From: Bacteroidales bacterium
GTDB lineage: Bacteria > Bacteroidota > Bacteroidia > Bacteroidales > UBA932
Assembly (NCBI GenBank): GCA_009784635.1
Contig: WRBG01000003.1
Coordinates: 1-34,367 of the forward strand
Reading direction: 5' to 3'
Length of the DNA stretch: 34,367 nucleotides
Part shown: positions 18,231 through 28,096 of the stretch, one piece after another
Layout of the letters: each line of letters begins with the position of its first letter
How positions within the stretch are numbered: position 1 is the stretch's first letter
Notes under the pieces: generated by a model
Told to the model about the DNA's origin: nothing
Database searches by the model: none
The model's input: the letters and a program-made list of their open reading frames with translations, nothing else
Made by a program: the position numbers and the translations under genes

Positions 18231-20357
18231 TTAGCGAGAAAATCTCATCTCATCAAGCAAATAACCGGCTCCGGCAAACTTGTCAATAACAAAAAGTATA
18301 TACCGAATATCCACAGAAATATTTCTACAAACAACTGGGTCATAGGCTAAATCACTCATAGTTCCCTCCCATACCCTGTCGAAATTAATGCCTACCAACT
18401 CTCCATAAGCGTTGAGTACAGGACTGCCGGAATTTCCTCCGGAAGTGTGGTTGGTGGCAATAAAACATACCGGAACCGTGCCGTTTACCGCCCAACGACC
18501 ATAATCTTTGTTGTGGTAGAGGTCGCGCAACTTCTGAGGAACATCGTAGTCATAAATATCGGGATTGTCCTTTTCCATAATGCCGTCAAGGGTGGACAGA
18601 GGTTCGTAATAGACGGCGTCCATAGGCTTATAACCTTTGACTTTCCCGTAAGTTATCCTTAGGGTGGAGTTGGCGTCGGGATAAAAAACCTTATTTTTTT
18701 GAAATTCCATTTGTCCCCTCATATAGCCTCTGTAAAGTAAACTGATGGCGCTATTCAATGCCGTAACCTTGGGCATCACGGTCTGATTATATTGATCCAT
18801 ATAGGCCGTATAGAGCTGCATGGCAGGATCTTTACGTAAAATATCCATAAAATCGACACGATGTAGAGCCTCCATCGCCTGCTCTTTGGAGGCAAACAGA
18901 GAGGTGGAAAAAAGTTCGTCCGCCCACATTTCAATGGAATAACCGTATTTGGTAATCTGTTCGGCAATCAGCGGACTATGAAAACGGGAGGGTACGTTCA
19001 TCAAGTATTCGCGCAATAGCGCCACAAAGGTGCTTTGGTCAATAGGGCGGTAGTAATCTTTAAAGAAGGTCTCCAGCTGTCCGCTGACCAAGCTGCGGAT
19101 TTGCTCCGCTTCGCTGTTGGCCCTTTCTTCCCTTGCCAACAGTTGGGAAATGGAACCCGCCATACGCACAATCTCCACACACACCAATGCCTCGCTATGA
19201 TAATCGGCGGCATAGGCATAAGGTTCCAATTCGTCATATAAATCTTGCAGTTGGCCAACCAACGAGGCGTACTGAGGTTTGCCCGCAGCCCATGAGGTAA
19301 ACGATTCTTCAAACGCCCTTTTCTGCGCCACCGTCTGCAAGCGAATCAGTCCTTTAGTCTCGCCCTGCCACCTTTTCCACGAATTGGCCACGGATGCATT
19401 CTTGGAAGCATATTGAATCCGCACCGCCGGACTTTTGGCCATGGCTTCGTTCATGATATTCAAACGCTGGGTACGCAATCTGATTTTATGCGGATTAGAC
19501 TCTTGAATATAGTTAACAGCTTGGGAATGGATGTATTGCTGAGTTCTTCCCGGATAGCCGTACACCATGGTGAAATCGTTTTCCTTTACCCCTTTTAACG
19601 ATATGGTAAAGAATTTTTTGGGTTTATACGGTACATTAGAGGGGCTATAGGCCGCCGGTTTGTTGTCGGGGCCGGCGTACACCCTAAAGAGGGCAAAGTC
19701 TCCGGTATGACGGGGCCACATCCAGTTGTCGGTATCTCCGCCAAATTTACCGATGGCAGAGGGAGGCGCTCCGACTAAACGGACGTCGGTATAAGTTTCA
19801 AAAACGAACAGGAAATATTGATTGCCGTAAAACAGCGACTCCACGCGGGCTTGATAGTGCGTCCCCTCTATGGCTTTAGCCACAACCGCCTCTTGGTTTG
19901 TGCGTACCAACTGCCCCCGACTTTCTTCGTCCATCCCATCTGTCACCCCCTTTAATATAGCCTCGGTAACATCTTCCATTCGAACCAAAAAACGCACAGT
20001 TAACCCACTGTTGGGCAATTCTTCACTCCGGTTCATGGCCCAAAATCCATTGGTAAGATAGTCGTGTTCCACCGACGAATGGGATTGAATCTGGCTGTAG
20101 CCGCAATGGTGGTTGGTAAGCAACAGCCCGTCTCCGGAAATCATTTCTCCGGTACATCCTCCTCCAAAATGCACAATAGCGTCCTTGAGGGAAGCCTTGT
20201 TAACACTGTATACATCCTCCGCAGTCAGGCGAAAACCGTTTTTCCGCATATCTTGGATACGCTGTCCTATTAGGGAGGGAAGCCACATACCCTCGTCTGC
20301 CCGCATAAAGGGAGCAGAGAGTGTCAAAAACGTTACAAATAGCAATAGTTTCTTCAT
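18231..20357 (-). CDS. S46 family dipeptidyl-peptidase, DPP11-like
   Basis: Signal peptide MKKLLLFVTFLTLSAPFMRA; DEGMWLPSLIG; LLLTNHHCGYSQIQSHS; TSGGNSGSPVLNAYGELVGINFDRVWEGTMSD. Start placed at MKKLLL. Confidence 0.93.
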   Translation of the reverse strand: MKKLLLFVTFLTLSAPFMRADEGMWLPSLIGQRIQDMRKNGFRLTAEDVYSVNKASLKDAIVHFGGGCTGEMISGDGLLLTNHHCGYSQIQSHSSVEHDYLTNGFWAMNRSEELPNSGLTVRFLVRMEDVTEAILKGVTDGMDEESRGQLVRTNQEAVVAKAIEGTHYQARVESLFYGNQYFLFVFETYTDVRLVGAPPSAIGKFGGDTDNWMWPRHTGDFALFRVYAGPDNKPAAYSPSNVPYKPKKFFTISLKGVKENDFTMVYGYPGRTQQYIHSQAVNYIQESNPHKIRLRTQRLNIMNEAMAKSPAVRIQYASKNASVANSWKRWQGETKGLIRLQTVAQKRAFEESFTSWAAGKPQYASLVGQLQDLYDELEPYAYAADYHSEALVCVEIVRMAGSISQLLAREERANSEAEQIRSLVSGQLETFFKDYYRPIDQSTFVALLREYLMNVPSRFHSPLIAEQITKYGYSIEMWADELFSTSLFASKEQAMEALHRVDFMDILRKDPAMQLYTAYMDQYNQTVMPKVTALNSAISLLYRGYMRGQMEFQKNKVFYPDANSTLRITYGKVKGYKPMDAVYYEPLSTLDGIMEKDNPDIYDYDVPQKLRDLYHNKDYGRWAVNGTVPVCFIATNHTSGGNSGSPVLNAYGELVGINFDRVWEGTMSDLAYDPVVCRNISVDIRYILFVIDKFAGAGYLLDEMRFSR

Positions 20358-20369
20358 AGGTAAAATTAT

Positions 20370-20385
20370 TATCTTTGCAAAATTA
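20370..20385. promoter_or_regulatory. abutting opposed -7 elements TATCTTTG|CAAAATTA
   Basis: TAnnTTTG on both strands meeting at 20377/20378, between divergent genes. Confidence 0.45.
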
Positions 20386-20408
20386 GTTAAATTAACGATA
20401 CAAAAACC

Positions 20409-21524
20409 ATGAATCAACTTGCCCGTTATATAATCGCCTTGGCCGTTGTGGCGGTAGTCTGTTTTTTGGCTTGGTATTTCAGCGATATACTCACCTATAT
20501 CCTTATTGCCGCCATTCTTTCCATCATGGGCAAACCATTGGTCGGTCTTTTGGATTCATTACACTATAAAACATGGCGGATTCCCCACAACATATCCGCT
20601 TTAATTGCTTTGATTGTGGTCATTGGGGTGTTTTCTACTTTGTTCATATTCCTTGTACCCCTATTCTCGCAAATCATCCACCGGCTGTCCATGATTGACA
20701 TGGACCAAATCGTCCTAAACCTGTCCGTGCCCTTACAGAATATTAACCGGTTCTTGCATGAATACGTGCCCGGAATAGACTCCGATGTTACGGTACAAAA
20801 CCTTTTTTCACAATATATTGCTTCTTTCATCAACGATTTTGACCTTACCCGGTCTCTAAACTCGTTGGCCGCTATAATCTCAAAGTTCGGTATCGGCCTT
20901 TTTTCGGTATGCTTCATTACCTTCTTTTTCATTAGGGAGAAAGATATGTTCAACAATATTGTACTGAGTCTGTTTCCGGAGAAAAAGGAACAGAACGCAA
21001 TCCGCGCCCTCCAATCTACCAATCGGTTGCTGTCTCGTTACTTTATAGGCATCTGCATCGAAACGCTGGCCATAACTATACTTAATACGCTGGGACTTAC
21101 CCTTATTTGCGGATTCGATTTTAAATTGGCTATTGTGTTGGCCTTTGCCTCCGGCGTACTCAACGTAATTCCCTATATTGGTCCTGTCGTGGGCGGGCTT
21201 ATCGGGGTGTCGTTTGGGGTCCTTGGTTACTATCAGACAGCCGAAAGCATGGGCCTCTTTTTTGTAGCGCTGCCCATCGCACTTGTCTATACAATCACCA
21301 ATTTGATTGACGTATTTATTTTTCAGCCATTTATCTATTCAAACAGCGTCCGCGCCCACCCTTTAGAGATTTTTATGGTAATCCTGATTGCCGGAAGCAT
21401 AGGCGGGGTAATCGGTATGCTGGTGGCCATTCCGGCCTATACCGTAATTCGGGTATTTGCCCGAGAATTTTTCTACAACTTTAAGGTGGTGCAAAAGCTA
21501 ACCCGCCGGATAGGAGACGAATAA
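20409..21524 (+). CDS. AI-2E family transporter (PerM-like permease)
   Basis: 371 aa, multi-TM; ASGVLNVIPYIGPVVGGLIG, VDVFIFQPFIYSNSVRAHPLEIFMVILIAGSIGGVIGMLVAIPAYTVIRV-type C-terminal region. Confidence 0.9.
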   Translation: MNQLARYIIALAVVAVVCFLAWYFSDILTYILIAAILSIMGKPLVGLLDSLHYKTWRIPHNISALIALIVVIGVFSTLFIFLVPLFSQIIHRLSMIDMDQIVLNLSVPLQNINRFLHEYVPGIDSDVTVQNLFSQYIASFINDFDLTRSLNSLAAIISKFGIGLFSVCFITFFFIREKDMFNNIVLSLFPEKKEQNAIRALQSTNRLLSRYFIGICIETLAITILNTLGLTLICGFDFKLAIVLAFASGVLNVIPYIGPVVGGLIGVSFGVLGYYQTAESMGLFFVALPIALVYTITNLIDVFIFQPFIYSNSVRAHPLEIFMVILIAGSIGGVIGMLVAIPAYTVIRVFAREFFYNFKVVQKLTRRIGDE

Positions 21525-21525
21525 A

Positions 21526-21548
21526 AAAAGGGGCTTTAAACCCCTTTT
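21526..21548. terminator. intrinsic terminator between convergent genes
   Basis: AAAAGGGG-CTTTAAA-CCCCTTTT hairpin with flanking A/T tracts. Confidence 0.8.
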
Positions 21549-21566
21549 AACTTAGCATACAACGGA

Positions 21567-22883
21567 TTAATCGTTTTTCTGCATAATCGCATTATATTTC
21601 TCATAGGCGGCTTGATATGCCTCGTTCTTGCCTTGAAGGCGGTAATAAATATGCCTCAAGTATATCGCAACATCGGCCTTAAGGTCTTCGTCCTCAGTAA
21701 TGGCAAAACATTGCTCAAAGGGCTCAATCGCTTTTTCCAAATATTGCTCCATTTCTTCCATCATGGCATTCCATTTGGCGTCATCCAACTCGTCGCTGGC
21801 TTTGTTTTGCACATCCACCGCCGCATCATAATACAAAACGCCTAAGGTATAGTGACTATACGCATAACGGGGATTCACCTCTATGGATTTTTGGAAGCTG
21901 GCAGCAGCCCTTTCCAAATTTCCCAAGTTGTTTCTCCAAATATTCCCCTCGGCATAGTACAAAGAAGGGTTATCCGGTTCATTCCTTTGGGCCGAATGAA
22001 TGTATTCCATAATTTTTTCGGGGTCTTCCTCTCTCTCCATATACAAGTTAATCAAATCAATCAATATACCCTGATTGGAAGGAAATCTGGTAAAACCTGC
22101 TGCCAATACGCGCTCTATCTCATTCTCCCGGCCTACATGCTTGTAGCAGTTCGCCAAAATGGAATAAGCCGCTCCCTCCTGCGCCCAGCCCAAATCCAAA
22201 GCGCGCTGCACATAATGGATGGCCCGCTCGTATTCGTTGGCGTAAAAAGCCATAAGTCCCGCATAGAAAACAACAGCGGTGTCTAATTGATTAACAGTTT
22301 GATGTTCTGAACAAAGCACCGCATTGCCAAAGTGTTTGGAGGCCAAAGAGAAGTTGGTCATGGCGTTCGCAGTCATGCCCTCGGCTACATAGCGGGTTTG
22401 CAATCCGCTAATACCGGCAGTAATGTCTCTCCTTTGGGAACCTCTGGCGTCTAATTCGTATGCTTTACTAAAAGCATTAAGTGCGTCACCAAGAATGTCT
22501 TGCGGTATTAAGGGTTTGGTTACTACCCAAAATGCCAATCTCCCGTCTTCTGCATAGTAAAGGTCTTTGTCTGCATAATGAACCACATCATAGACTTCGC
22601 CACCTATGGTCATTTGTTCAGTTCCTGTAGGGCGGATATCTTTTAAAATCACCCTCGCTTCCATAGAACTCAATCCTACCCAAAGATTTTTAGTCGGCAC
22701 CTCGTATACATTGGTCAGCGCCTTACCAAAACGTACCCAGGCAGCCGCATCCTGGGCTCTTCTTCCGTTAACCTCGTCCTTGGATTTTTGATACGCTTTT
22801 AACGCAGCATCTATCTCCCTGGTTGTTTGGGCGCCCAGCTGAACGGCCGTCAGCATCAGGGCGAATAATAAAATCTTTTTCAT
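21567..22883 (-). CDS. exported tetratricopeptide-repeat protein
   Basis: Signal peptide MKKILLFALMLTAVQLGAQ; TPR-like segments (AFYANEYERAIHYVQRALDLGWAQ, GNLERAAASFQKSIEVNPRYAYSHYTLGVLYYDA). Confidence 0.85.
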   Translation of the reverse strand: MKKILLFALMLTAVQLGAQTTREIDAALKAYQKSKDEVNGRRAQDAAAWVRFGKALTNVYEVPTKNLWVGLSSMEARVILKDIRPTGTEQMTIGGEVYDVVHYADKDLYYAEDGRLAFWVVTKPLIPQDILGDALNAFSKAYELDARGSQRRDITAGISGLQTRYVAEGMTANAMTNFSLASKHFGNAVLCSEHQTVNQLDTAVVFYAGLMAFYANEYERAIHYVQRALDLGWAQEGAAYSILANCYKHVGRENEIERVLAAGFTRFPSNQGILIDLINLYMEREEDPEKIMEYIHSAQRNEPDNPSLYYAEGNIWRNNLGNLERAAASFQKSIEVNPRYAYSHYTLGVLYYDAAVDVQNKASDELDDAKWNAMMEEMEQYLEKAIEPFEQCFAITEDEDLKADVAIYLRHIYYRLQGKNEAYQAAYEKYNAIMQKND

Positions 22884-22909
22884 AATACAATGAATCGTTT
22901 TTAGTGTTT

Positions 22910-25423
22910 TTATAAATTATTTTGTGTGATTTCCTGTTCCACAGGTTTTTCTTCGCTCTTGCTCACCCTGCAAACAGCCGCTATGCTGTCTTGGTCCTTC
23001 AACTGAATCAGCCTTACCCCTTGGGTGGCCCGTCCCGCTACGCGAACATCGGATACGGCCAAGCGGATGGTAATGCCCGAACGGTTGATAATCATCAAGT
23101 CGTTCTCGTCCCCCACATCTTTGATGGCGATTAATTTACCTGTTTTTTCTGTTATATTCAATGTTTTCACTCCTTTACCTCCTCGATTGGTGATTCGATA
23201 ATCCTCCAACTCAGACCGTTTTCCATAGCCGTGTTCACTCACCACCATAATATGGCGGGGAATCGCAGTTTCTGCTAATTGAGTATCTACACAAATCATG
23301 CCAATCACTTCGTTCTCGCCTTCAATGCTGATGCCGCGAACTCCGGCCCCCGTGCGACCAATGGGACGTACATGGGTCTCGTTAAAACGCACGCACTTAC
23401 CCTCTTTGGCTGCCAAAAGGATTTCTGAACAACCGGTGGTCAGTACCGCTTCGAGCAACTCATCGCCTTCGCGTATAGTAATGGCATTGATTCCGTTAAC
23501 CCTAGGACGGGAATATGCTTCCAAAGAGGTCTTTTTTACGGTTCCGCGTTTGGTACACAATAAAATAAAATTATTATTGACGTAATCCTCCTCGGTTAGA
23601 TTCTTTACGTTGATGTAGGCGCAGACCTTATCTTCGGGGTCAATATTGATAACATTCTGAATCGCCCTTCCTTTGGAGGCCTTGGCGCCTTCCGGAATTT
23701 GGTATACCTTTAACCAATAGCATCTGCCTTTTTGGGTAAAGAAGAGCATGGTGCTATGGGTGTTGGCCACGTAGATGTGTTCGATAAAATCCTCATCCCG
23801 CGTTACGCTACCCTTGGCCCCTACCCCTCCGCGGTTTTGCAAACGAAACTCGGTGAGGGCTGTACGTTTGATGTAGCCCAAATGAGAAATGGTGATTACC
23901 ACATCCTCATCCGAATAAAAATCTTCCGGATTAAACTCTCCCTCCGATGGCTCTATCATGGTACGGCGGTCGTCTCCAAACTTGGCGGCCACATCGTTTA
24001 CCTCATCTTTGATTACCTGCATTTGCAGTTGTTCATCTTCGAGCAGGTTGCGAAGTTGGGCTATCAATTGGGCCAATTCATCGTACTCAGCCTGCAATTT
24101 GACCCGCTCCATGCCTGTGAGCTGGCGCAAACGCATTTCTACAATGGCTTTTGCTTGAATCTCGCTAAAATCAAACTTGACCATTAAGCCGGTCCAAGCT
24201 TCTTCTACCGTTTTGGAGGCGCGAATCAAGGCGATAATCTCATCCAAAATATCGAGGGCCTTGAGCAGACCTTCGAGTATATGCGCCCTTTTCTCGGCCT
24301 GTTCCAACTCAAAACGGGTACGGCGAAGGACTACTTCGTGGCGATGACGCAGGTAGTATTTGATTAATTGTTTAAGATTGAGCAATCTGGGACGACCATC
24401 CACCAAGGCGATATTGTTGACGGAAAAAGAGGCCTGCAACTGAGTGGCTTTATACAGATTGTTCAATACCACATTGGCAATAGCTCCCATTTTGAGCTTG
24501 ATTACCATCCGCATCCCGTTCCGGTCGCTCTCGTCGTTGACGTAGGCAATACCGTCCAATCTCTTATCCTCTACCAATTCGGCAATCTTTTCGATAAGCT
24601 CGCGCTTGTTGACCATATAGGGAATTTCGTGTACCACAATGGTTTCACGTCCGGTAGACGATACTTCTATATCGGTCTTGGCACGGACTACAATGCGGCC
24701 ACGCCCCGTTTCAAAGGCATCTCTGATTCCTGCCAATCCGTGGATGGTGCCTCCGGTCGGAAAATCCGGTCCCTTAACGTATTGCATCAACTCATCGGTG
24801 CTGATTTCTCTGTTGTCTACATAGGCGCAGATGGCGGCGGCAATTTCCCTTAGGTTGTGGGGAGGCATATTGGTGGCCATACCCACGGCTATACCCGAAG
24901 CGCCATTCAAAAGCAGCAACGGCACCTTGCCGGGCAGCACGGTAGGCTCCTCTAAAGAGTCGTCAAAATTGAGGCGAAAATCAACCGTACCTTTGTCTAA
25001 GTCTGCCAAAGCTTCTTCTGCAATCCGCAACAAACGGGCCTCGGTATAACGCATGGCAGCGGGTTCATCCCCGTCTACCGAGCCAAAGTTACCTTGTCCG
25101 TCTATCAACATATAACGCATACTCCATTCTTGGGCCATGCGCACCATGGCTTCATACACGCTCGAATCTCCGTGCGGATGGTATTTTCCCAATACCTCCC
25201 CCACTATACGGGCTGCCTTTTTAAATGGTTTTGAGGCGCTTAAACCTAATTCGGACATGCCAAAAAGCACCCTGCGGTGCACCGGCTTTAATCCATCGCG
25301 GACATCAGGCAGGGCGCGAGAAACGATAACCGACATGGAATAGTCGATATACGCGCTCTTCATTTCTTCTTCTATGTTGATTTTGATGACCCTGCCCAAT
25401 TGCTCGTTAACTTCTTCCGACAT
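22910..25423 (-). CDS. gyrA: DNA gyrase subunit A
   Basis: [70 protein letters not shown]; beta-pinwheel repeats and GyrA-box-like [10 protein letters not shown]. Confidence 0.97.
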   Translation of the reverse strand: MSEEVNEQLGRVIKINIEEEMKSAYIDYSMSVIVSRALPDVRDGLKPVHRRVLFGMSELGLSASKPFKKAARIVGEVLGKYHPHGDSSVYEAMVRMAQEWSMRYMLIDGQGNFGSVDGDEPAAMRYTEARLLRIAEEALADLDKGTVDFRLNFDDSLEEPTVLPGKVPLLLLNGASGIAVGMATNMPPHNLREIAAAICAYVDNREISTDELMQYVKGPDFPTGGTIHGLAGIRDAFETGRGRIVVRAKTDIEVSSTGRETIVVHEIPYMVNKRELIEKIAELVEDKRLDGIAYVNDESDRNGMRMVIKLKMGAIANVVLNNLYKATQLQASFSVNNIALVDGRPRLLNLKQLIKYYLRHRHEVVLRRTRFELEQAEKRAHILEGLLKALDILDEIIALIRASKTVEEAWTGLMVKFDFSEIQAKAIVEMRLRQLTGMERVKLQAEYDELAQLIAQLRNLLEDEQLQMQVIKDEVNDVAAKFGDDRRTMIEPSEGEFNPEDFYSDEDVVITISHLGYIKRTALTEFRLQNRGGVGAKGSVTRDEDFIEHIYVANTHSTMLFFTQKGRCYWLKVYQIPEGAKASKGRAIQNVINIDPEDKVCAYINVKNLTEEDYVNNNFILLCTKRGTVKKTSLEAYSRPRVNGINAITIREGDELLEAVLTTGCSEILLAAKEGKCVRFNETHVRPIGRTGAGVRGISIEGENEVIGMICVDTQLAETAIPRHIMVVSEHGYGKRSELEDYRITNRGGKGVKTLNITEKTGKLIAIKDVGDENDLMIINRSGITIRLAVSDVRVAGRATQGVRLIQLKDQDSIAAVCRVSKSEEKPVEQEITQNNL

Positions 25424-25488
25424 TTTATTTTGTGTTCTGGTGTGATTAAAAAAGAGCGTAAAAGTACAAATAATTCTTTAAATTGTGC

Positions 25489-25496
25489 TAATTTTG
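25489..25496 (+). promoter_or_regulatory. putative -7 element (TAATTTTG) for clpC
   Basis: TAnnTTTG match followed by CCC, 16 nt before ATG 25513; no clear -33 element at canonical spacing. Confidence 0.35.
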
Positions 25497-25512
25497 CCCA
25501 TATTTTCATAAC

Positions 25513-28029
25513 ATGAACCTGCACATATCTAACGAACTCAATGATATTCTATCATATAGCCGCGAAGAAGCCATGCGTTTGGGGAACTATACCATTACCC
25601 TTGACCACTTTCTTTTGGGCATCGTCCGGCACAAGGAGAACAATGGTCTAAAAACGATGATATCCATAGGATTAGACGAAGATGCCTTTAAAAGTCGCGT
25701 GGAAACCGGCTTGCTGACCGGAGACATGATTCCCTACGAACAGGCCAATCGGCTCGTACTTTCCAAATCTGCCGAAAACGCATTAAAGATGATGTTCTTG
25801 GAGTCCTTGGCCCTTAAAGAACCCCAACCATTGGCCCTGCACCTGCTGCTGGCCATCCTGCGCTATGGAGGTACGGCAGGGGCTAGAATCCTTGCAGAGC
25901 GGGGTATTCATTACCACAGCGTGCGTCAGTACCATATGGGCGCGCCGGCGGTACGCGACGGAGATTATATTGACTCGGACGACCCTTTGCCCGAAGATGC
26001 AGGCAGGCACAACCCAAGCCGCGGAGACAGACCCCTTGTCCGGAATGCGGGCATTGCTGCCAAGGGACAAAGCGATACTCCCATGCTGGATAATTATGGC
26101 TTTGACCTTACGGCTGCGGCCATGCAGGGCAAGTTAGACCCGGTGACAGGCAGAGAAAAAGAAATCGAGCGCTTGGCGCAAGTATTGGGCAGGCGCAAGA
26201 AAAACAATCCGGTGCTGATTGGAGAACCGGGCGTAGGCAAGTCGGCTATTGTAGAGGGACTTGCCCTGCGCATTGCCCAAAAGAAAGTTTCGAGGGTGTT
26301 GCTGGAAAAGCGCGTCATATCCCTCGACTTGGGCTCGTTGGTGGCCGGAACCAAATACAGGGGGCAATTTGAGGAGCGTATGAAATCGGTATTGAATGAA
26401 TTACGCAAAAATGCCCATCTGATTTTGTTTATTGACGAAATCCACACATTGGTGGGGGCGGGGGGAGCCACCGGCTCTTTAGACGCTGCCAACATGCTCA
26501 AACCGGCTTTGGCAAGAGGTGATATTCAGTGTATTGGAGCAACCACTTTGGACGAATACAGGGAATATATAGAAAAAGACGGGGCCTTGGAGCGCCGTTT
26601 TCAAAAAGTCATGGTGGAACCCACCAATGTAGAAGAAACCATTGAAATGCTGCACAACGTCAAAACCCGTTACGAGGAACACCACAAGGTATGCTATACC
26701 CAAGACGCGCTCAAGGCCTGCGTACTGCTGACCCAGCGATACATTACCGACCGCTGCCTGCCCGACAAGGCTATTGACGCTTTGGACGAAGCCGGTTCAA
26801 GGGTTCGTATTGCCCACGTTAAGGCGCCCAAGGAACTTCAAGATTTGGAACTTCAGTTAGAAGCGCTTAGGACAAAAAAACGGGAAGGTATAGCCCAAAA
26901 TATGTTTGCAGAAGCCGCCATACTCCGCGAAACGGAACGGGAACTCATGGAGGAATTGTTCCTCATGCAGTCCAAATGGGAAGAAAAGGAGGGTAAAAAA
27001 CGACAAACGGTAGACCGGGACCAAGTAGCGGAAGTGGTCTCCATGATGGCCAATGTACCCATCAACCGCGTGGCGGAATCCGAGAGTAAACGACTGATGG
27101 AGATGGCTCAAGCGGTCAAAAACCGGATTATTGGTCAAGACGAGGCTGTGGAACGTATGGTGAGGGCCATACAACGAAACCGGGCCGGACTTAAAGACCC
27201 CAACAAGCCCATAGGCACTTTTATCTTTTTGGGACCCACAGGCGTAGGCAAGACCCAATTAGCTAAGGTCATCAGCGAGTATTTGTTTGACTCTGCGGAT
27301 AATTTGACACGTATTGACATGAGCGAGTATATGGAGAAGTTCGCCGTCAGCCGCCTTATTGGGGCGCCTCCGGGCTACATAGGCTATGAAGAAGGGGGGC
27401 AGCTTACAGAGCGGGTAAGGCGCAAACCCTATTGCGTGGTGCTGCTCGACGAGATAGAAAAAGCCCATCCCGATATTTTTAACCTGCTGCTTCAAGTGTT
27501 TGACGAAGGGCGACTGACAGACAGCAACGGACGGCAGGTTGATTTTAGGAATACCATCATTATTATGACCTCCAACATCGGCAGCAGAGAGTTTAAGGAG
27601 TTTGGGAGCGGAGTGGGATTTGCCAACGCCAGCAGACGGAACGTAGAAGAAAATTACCGGAGCGTGATTCAAAAGGCATTAGACAAAACCTTTAGTCCCG
27701 AATTTATCAACCGCGTAGACGAACAAATCCTCTTTAGACCCTTGGATAAAAAAGACCTGTTCCAAATCATAGAGATAGAATTGAACGATTTGTATAAACG
27801 GATGGAACAGGCCGGCTTTAACTTGGAGATAGACGCCAAAACCAAACGCTTTGTGGCCGAACAGGGCTACGACCCTCAATACGGAGCCCGCCCCCTCAAA
27901 AGGGCCATACAATGTTATTTGGAAGACCCGCTCTCGGAGGCCATCATACAAATGAGCGCAAAGCAGGGACAAACGCTGTCTGTTAGAATGATGCGGGGAA
28001 TGCCCAAGGTGGATATTAAACCACGGTAA
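25513..28029 (+). CDS. clpC: ATP-dependent Clp protease ATP-binding subunit, ClpC-type
   Basis: Clp_N repeats, GEPGVGKSAIVEGLA, UVR-like M region, GPTGVGKTQLAK, ClpP-loop-like GVGF, two AAA+ domains. Confidence 0.93.
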   Translation: MNLHISNELNDILSYSREEAMRLGNYTITLDHFLLGIVRHKENNGLKTMISIGLDEDAFKSRVETGLLTGDMIPYEQANRLVLSKSAENALKMMFLESLALKEPQPLALHLLLAILRYGGTAGARILAERGIHYHSVRQYHMGAPAVRDGDYIDSDDPLPEDAGRHNPSRGDRPLVRNAGIAAKGQSDTPMLDNYGFDLTAAAMQGKLDPVTGREKEIERLAQVLGRRKKNNPVLIGEPGVGKSAIVEGLALRIAQKKVSRVLLEKRVISLDLGSLVAGTKYRGQFEERMKSVLNELRKNAHLILFIDEIHTLVGAGGATGSLDAANMLKPALARGDIQCIGATTLDEYREYIEKDGALERRFQKVMVEPTNVEETIEMLHNVKTRYEEHHKVCYTQDALKACVLLTQRYITDRCLPDKAIDALDEAGSRVRIAHVKAPKELQDLELQLEALRTKKREGIAQNMFAEAAILRETERELMEELFLMQSKWEEKEGKKRQTVDRDQVAEVVSMMANVPINRVAESESKRLMEMAQAVKNRIIGQDEAVERMVRAIQRNRAGLKDPNKPIGTFIFLGPTGVGKTQLAKVISEYLFDSADNLTRIDMSEYMEKFAVSRLIGAPPGYIGYEEGGQLTERVRRKPYCVVLLDEIEKAHPDIFNLLLQVFDEGRLTDSNGRQVDFRNTIIIMTSNIGSREFKEFGSGVGFANASRRNVEENYRSVIQKALDKTFSPEFINRVDEQILFRPLDKKDLFQIIEIELNDLYKRMEQAGFNLEIDAKTKRFVAEQGYDPQYGARPLKRAIQCYLEDPLSEAIIQMSAKQGQTLSVRMMRGMPKVDIKPR

Positions 28030-28060
28030 ATTGTGGTTTTGGCCTTTTTGTTTTTTTGTC
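28018..28060 (+). terminator. intrinsic terminator overlapping the clpC stop codon
   Basis: AAACCAC-GGTAAATT-GTGGTTT hairpin, followed by TTTTTG and TTTTTTTG. Confidence 0.65.
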
Positions 28061-28069
28061 GTACCTTAG
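28038..28069 (+). promoter_or_regulatory. possible promoter for the GT2-DUF4922-SpoIID-AmpG-NamZ cluster (TTTG-N20-TACCTTAG)
   Basis: TTTG 28038-28041, 20 nt, TACCTTAG 28062-28069 (one mismatch to TAnnTTTG). Confidence 0.35.
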
Positions 28070-28096
28070 CTGGGATTATTTAGCACTATACACCTA

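Noticed and set aside
24368-24853. 161-aa plus-strand ORF
   Set aside because: Antisense to gyrA; mirror of conserved codons.
25783-27972. Several minus-strand ORFs across clpC
   Set aside because: All antisense to a highly conserved gene with no own promoter or motif.
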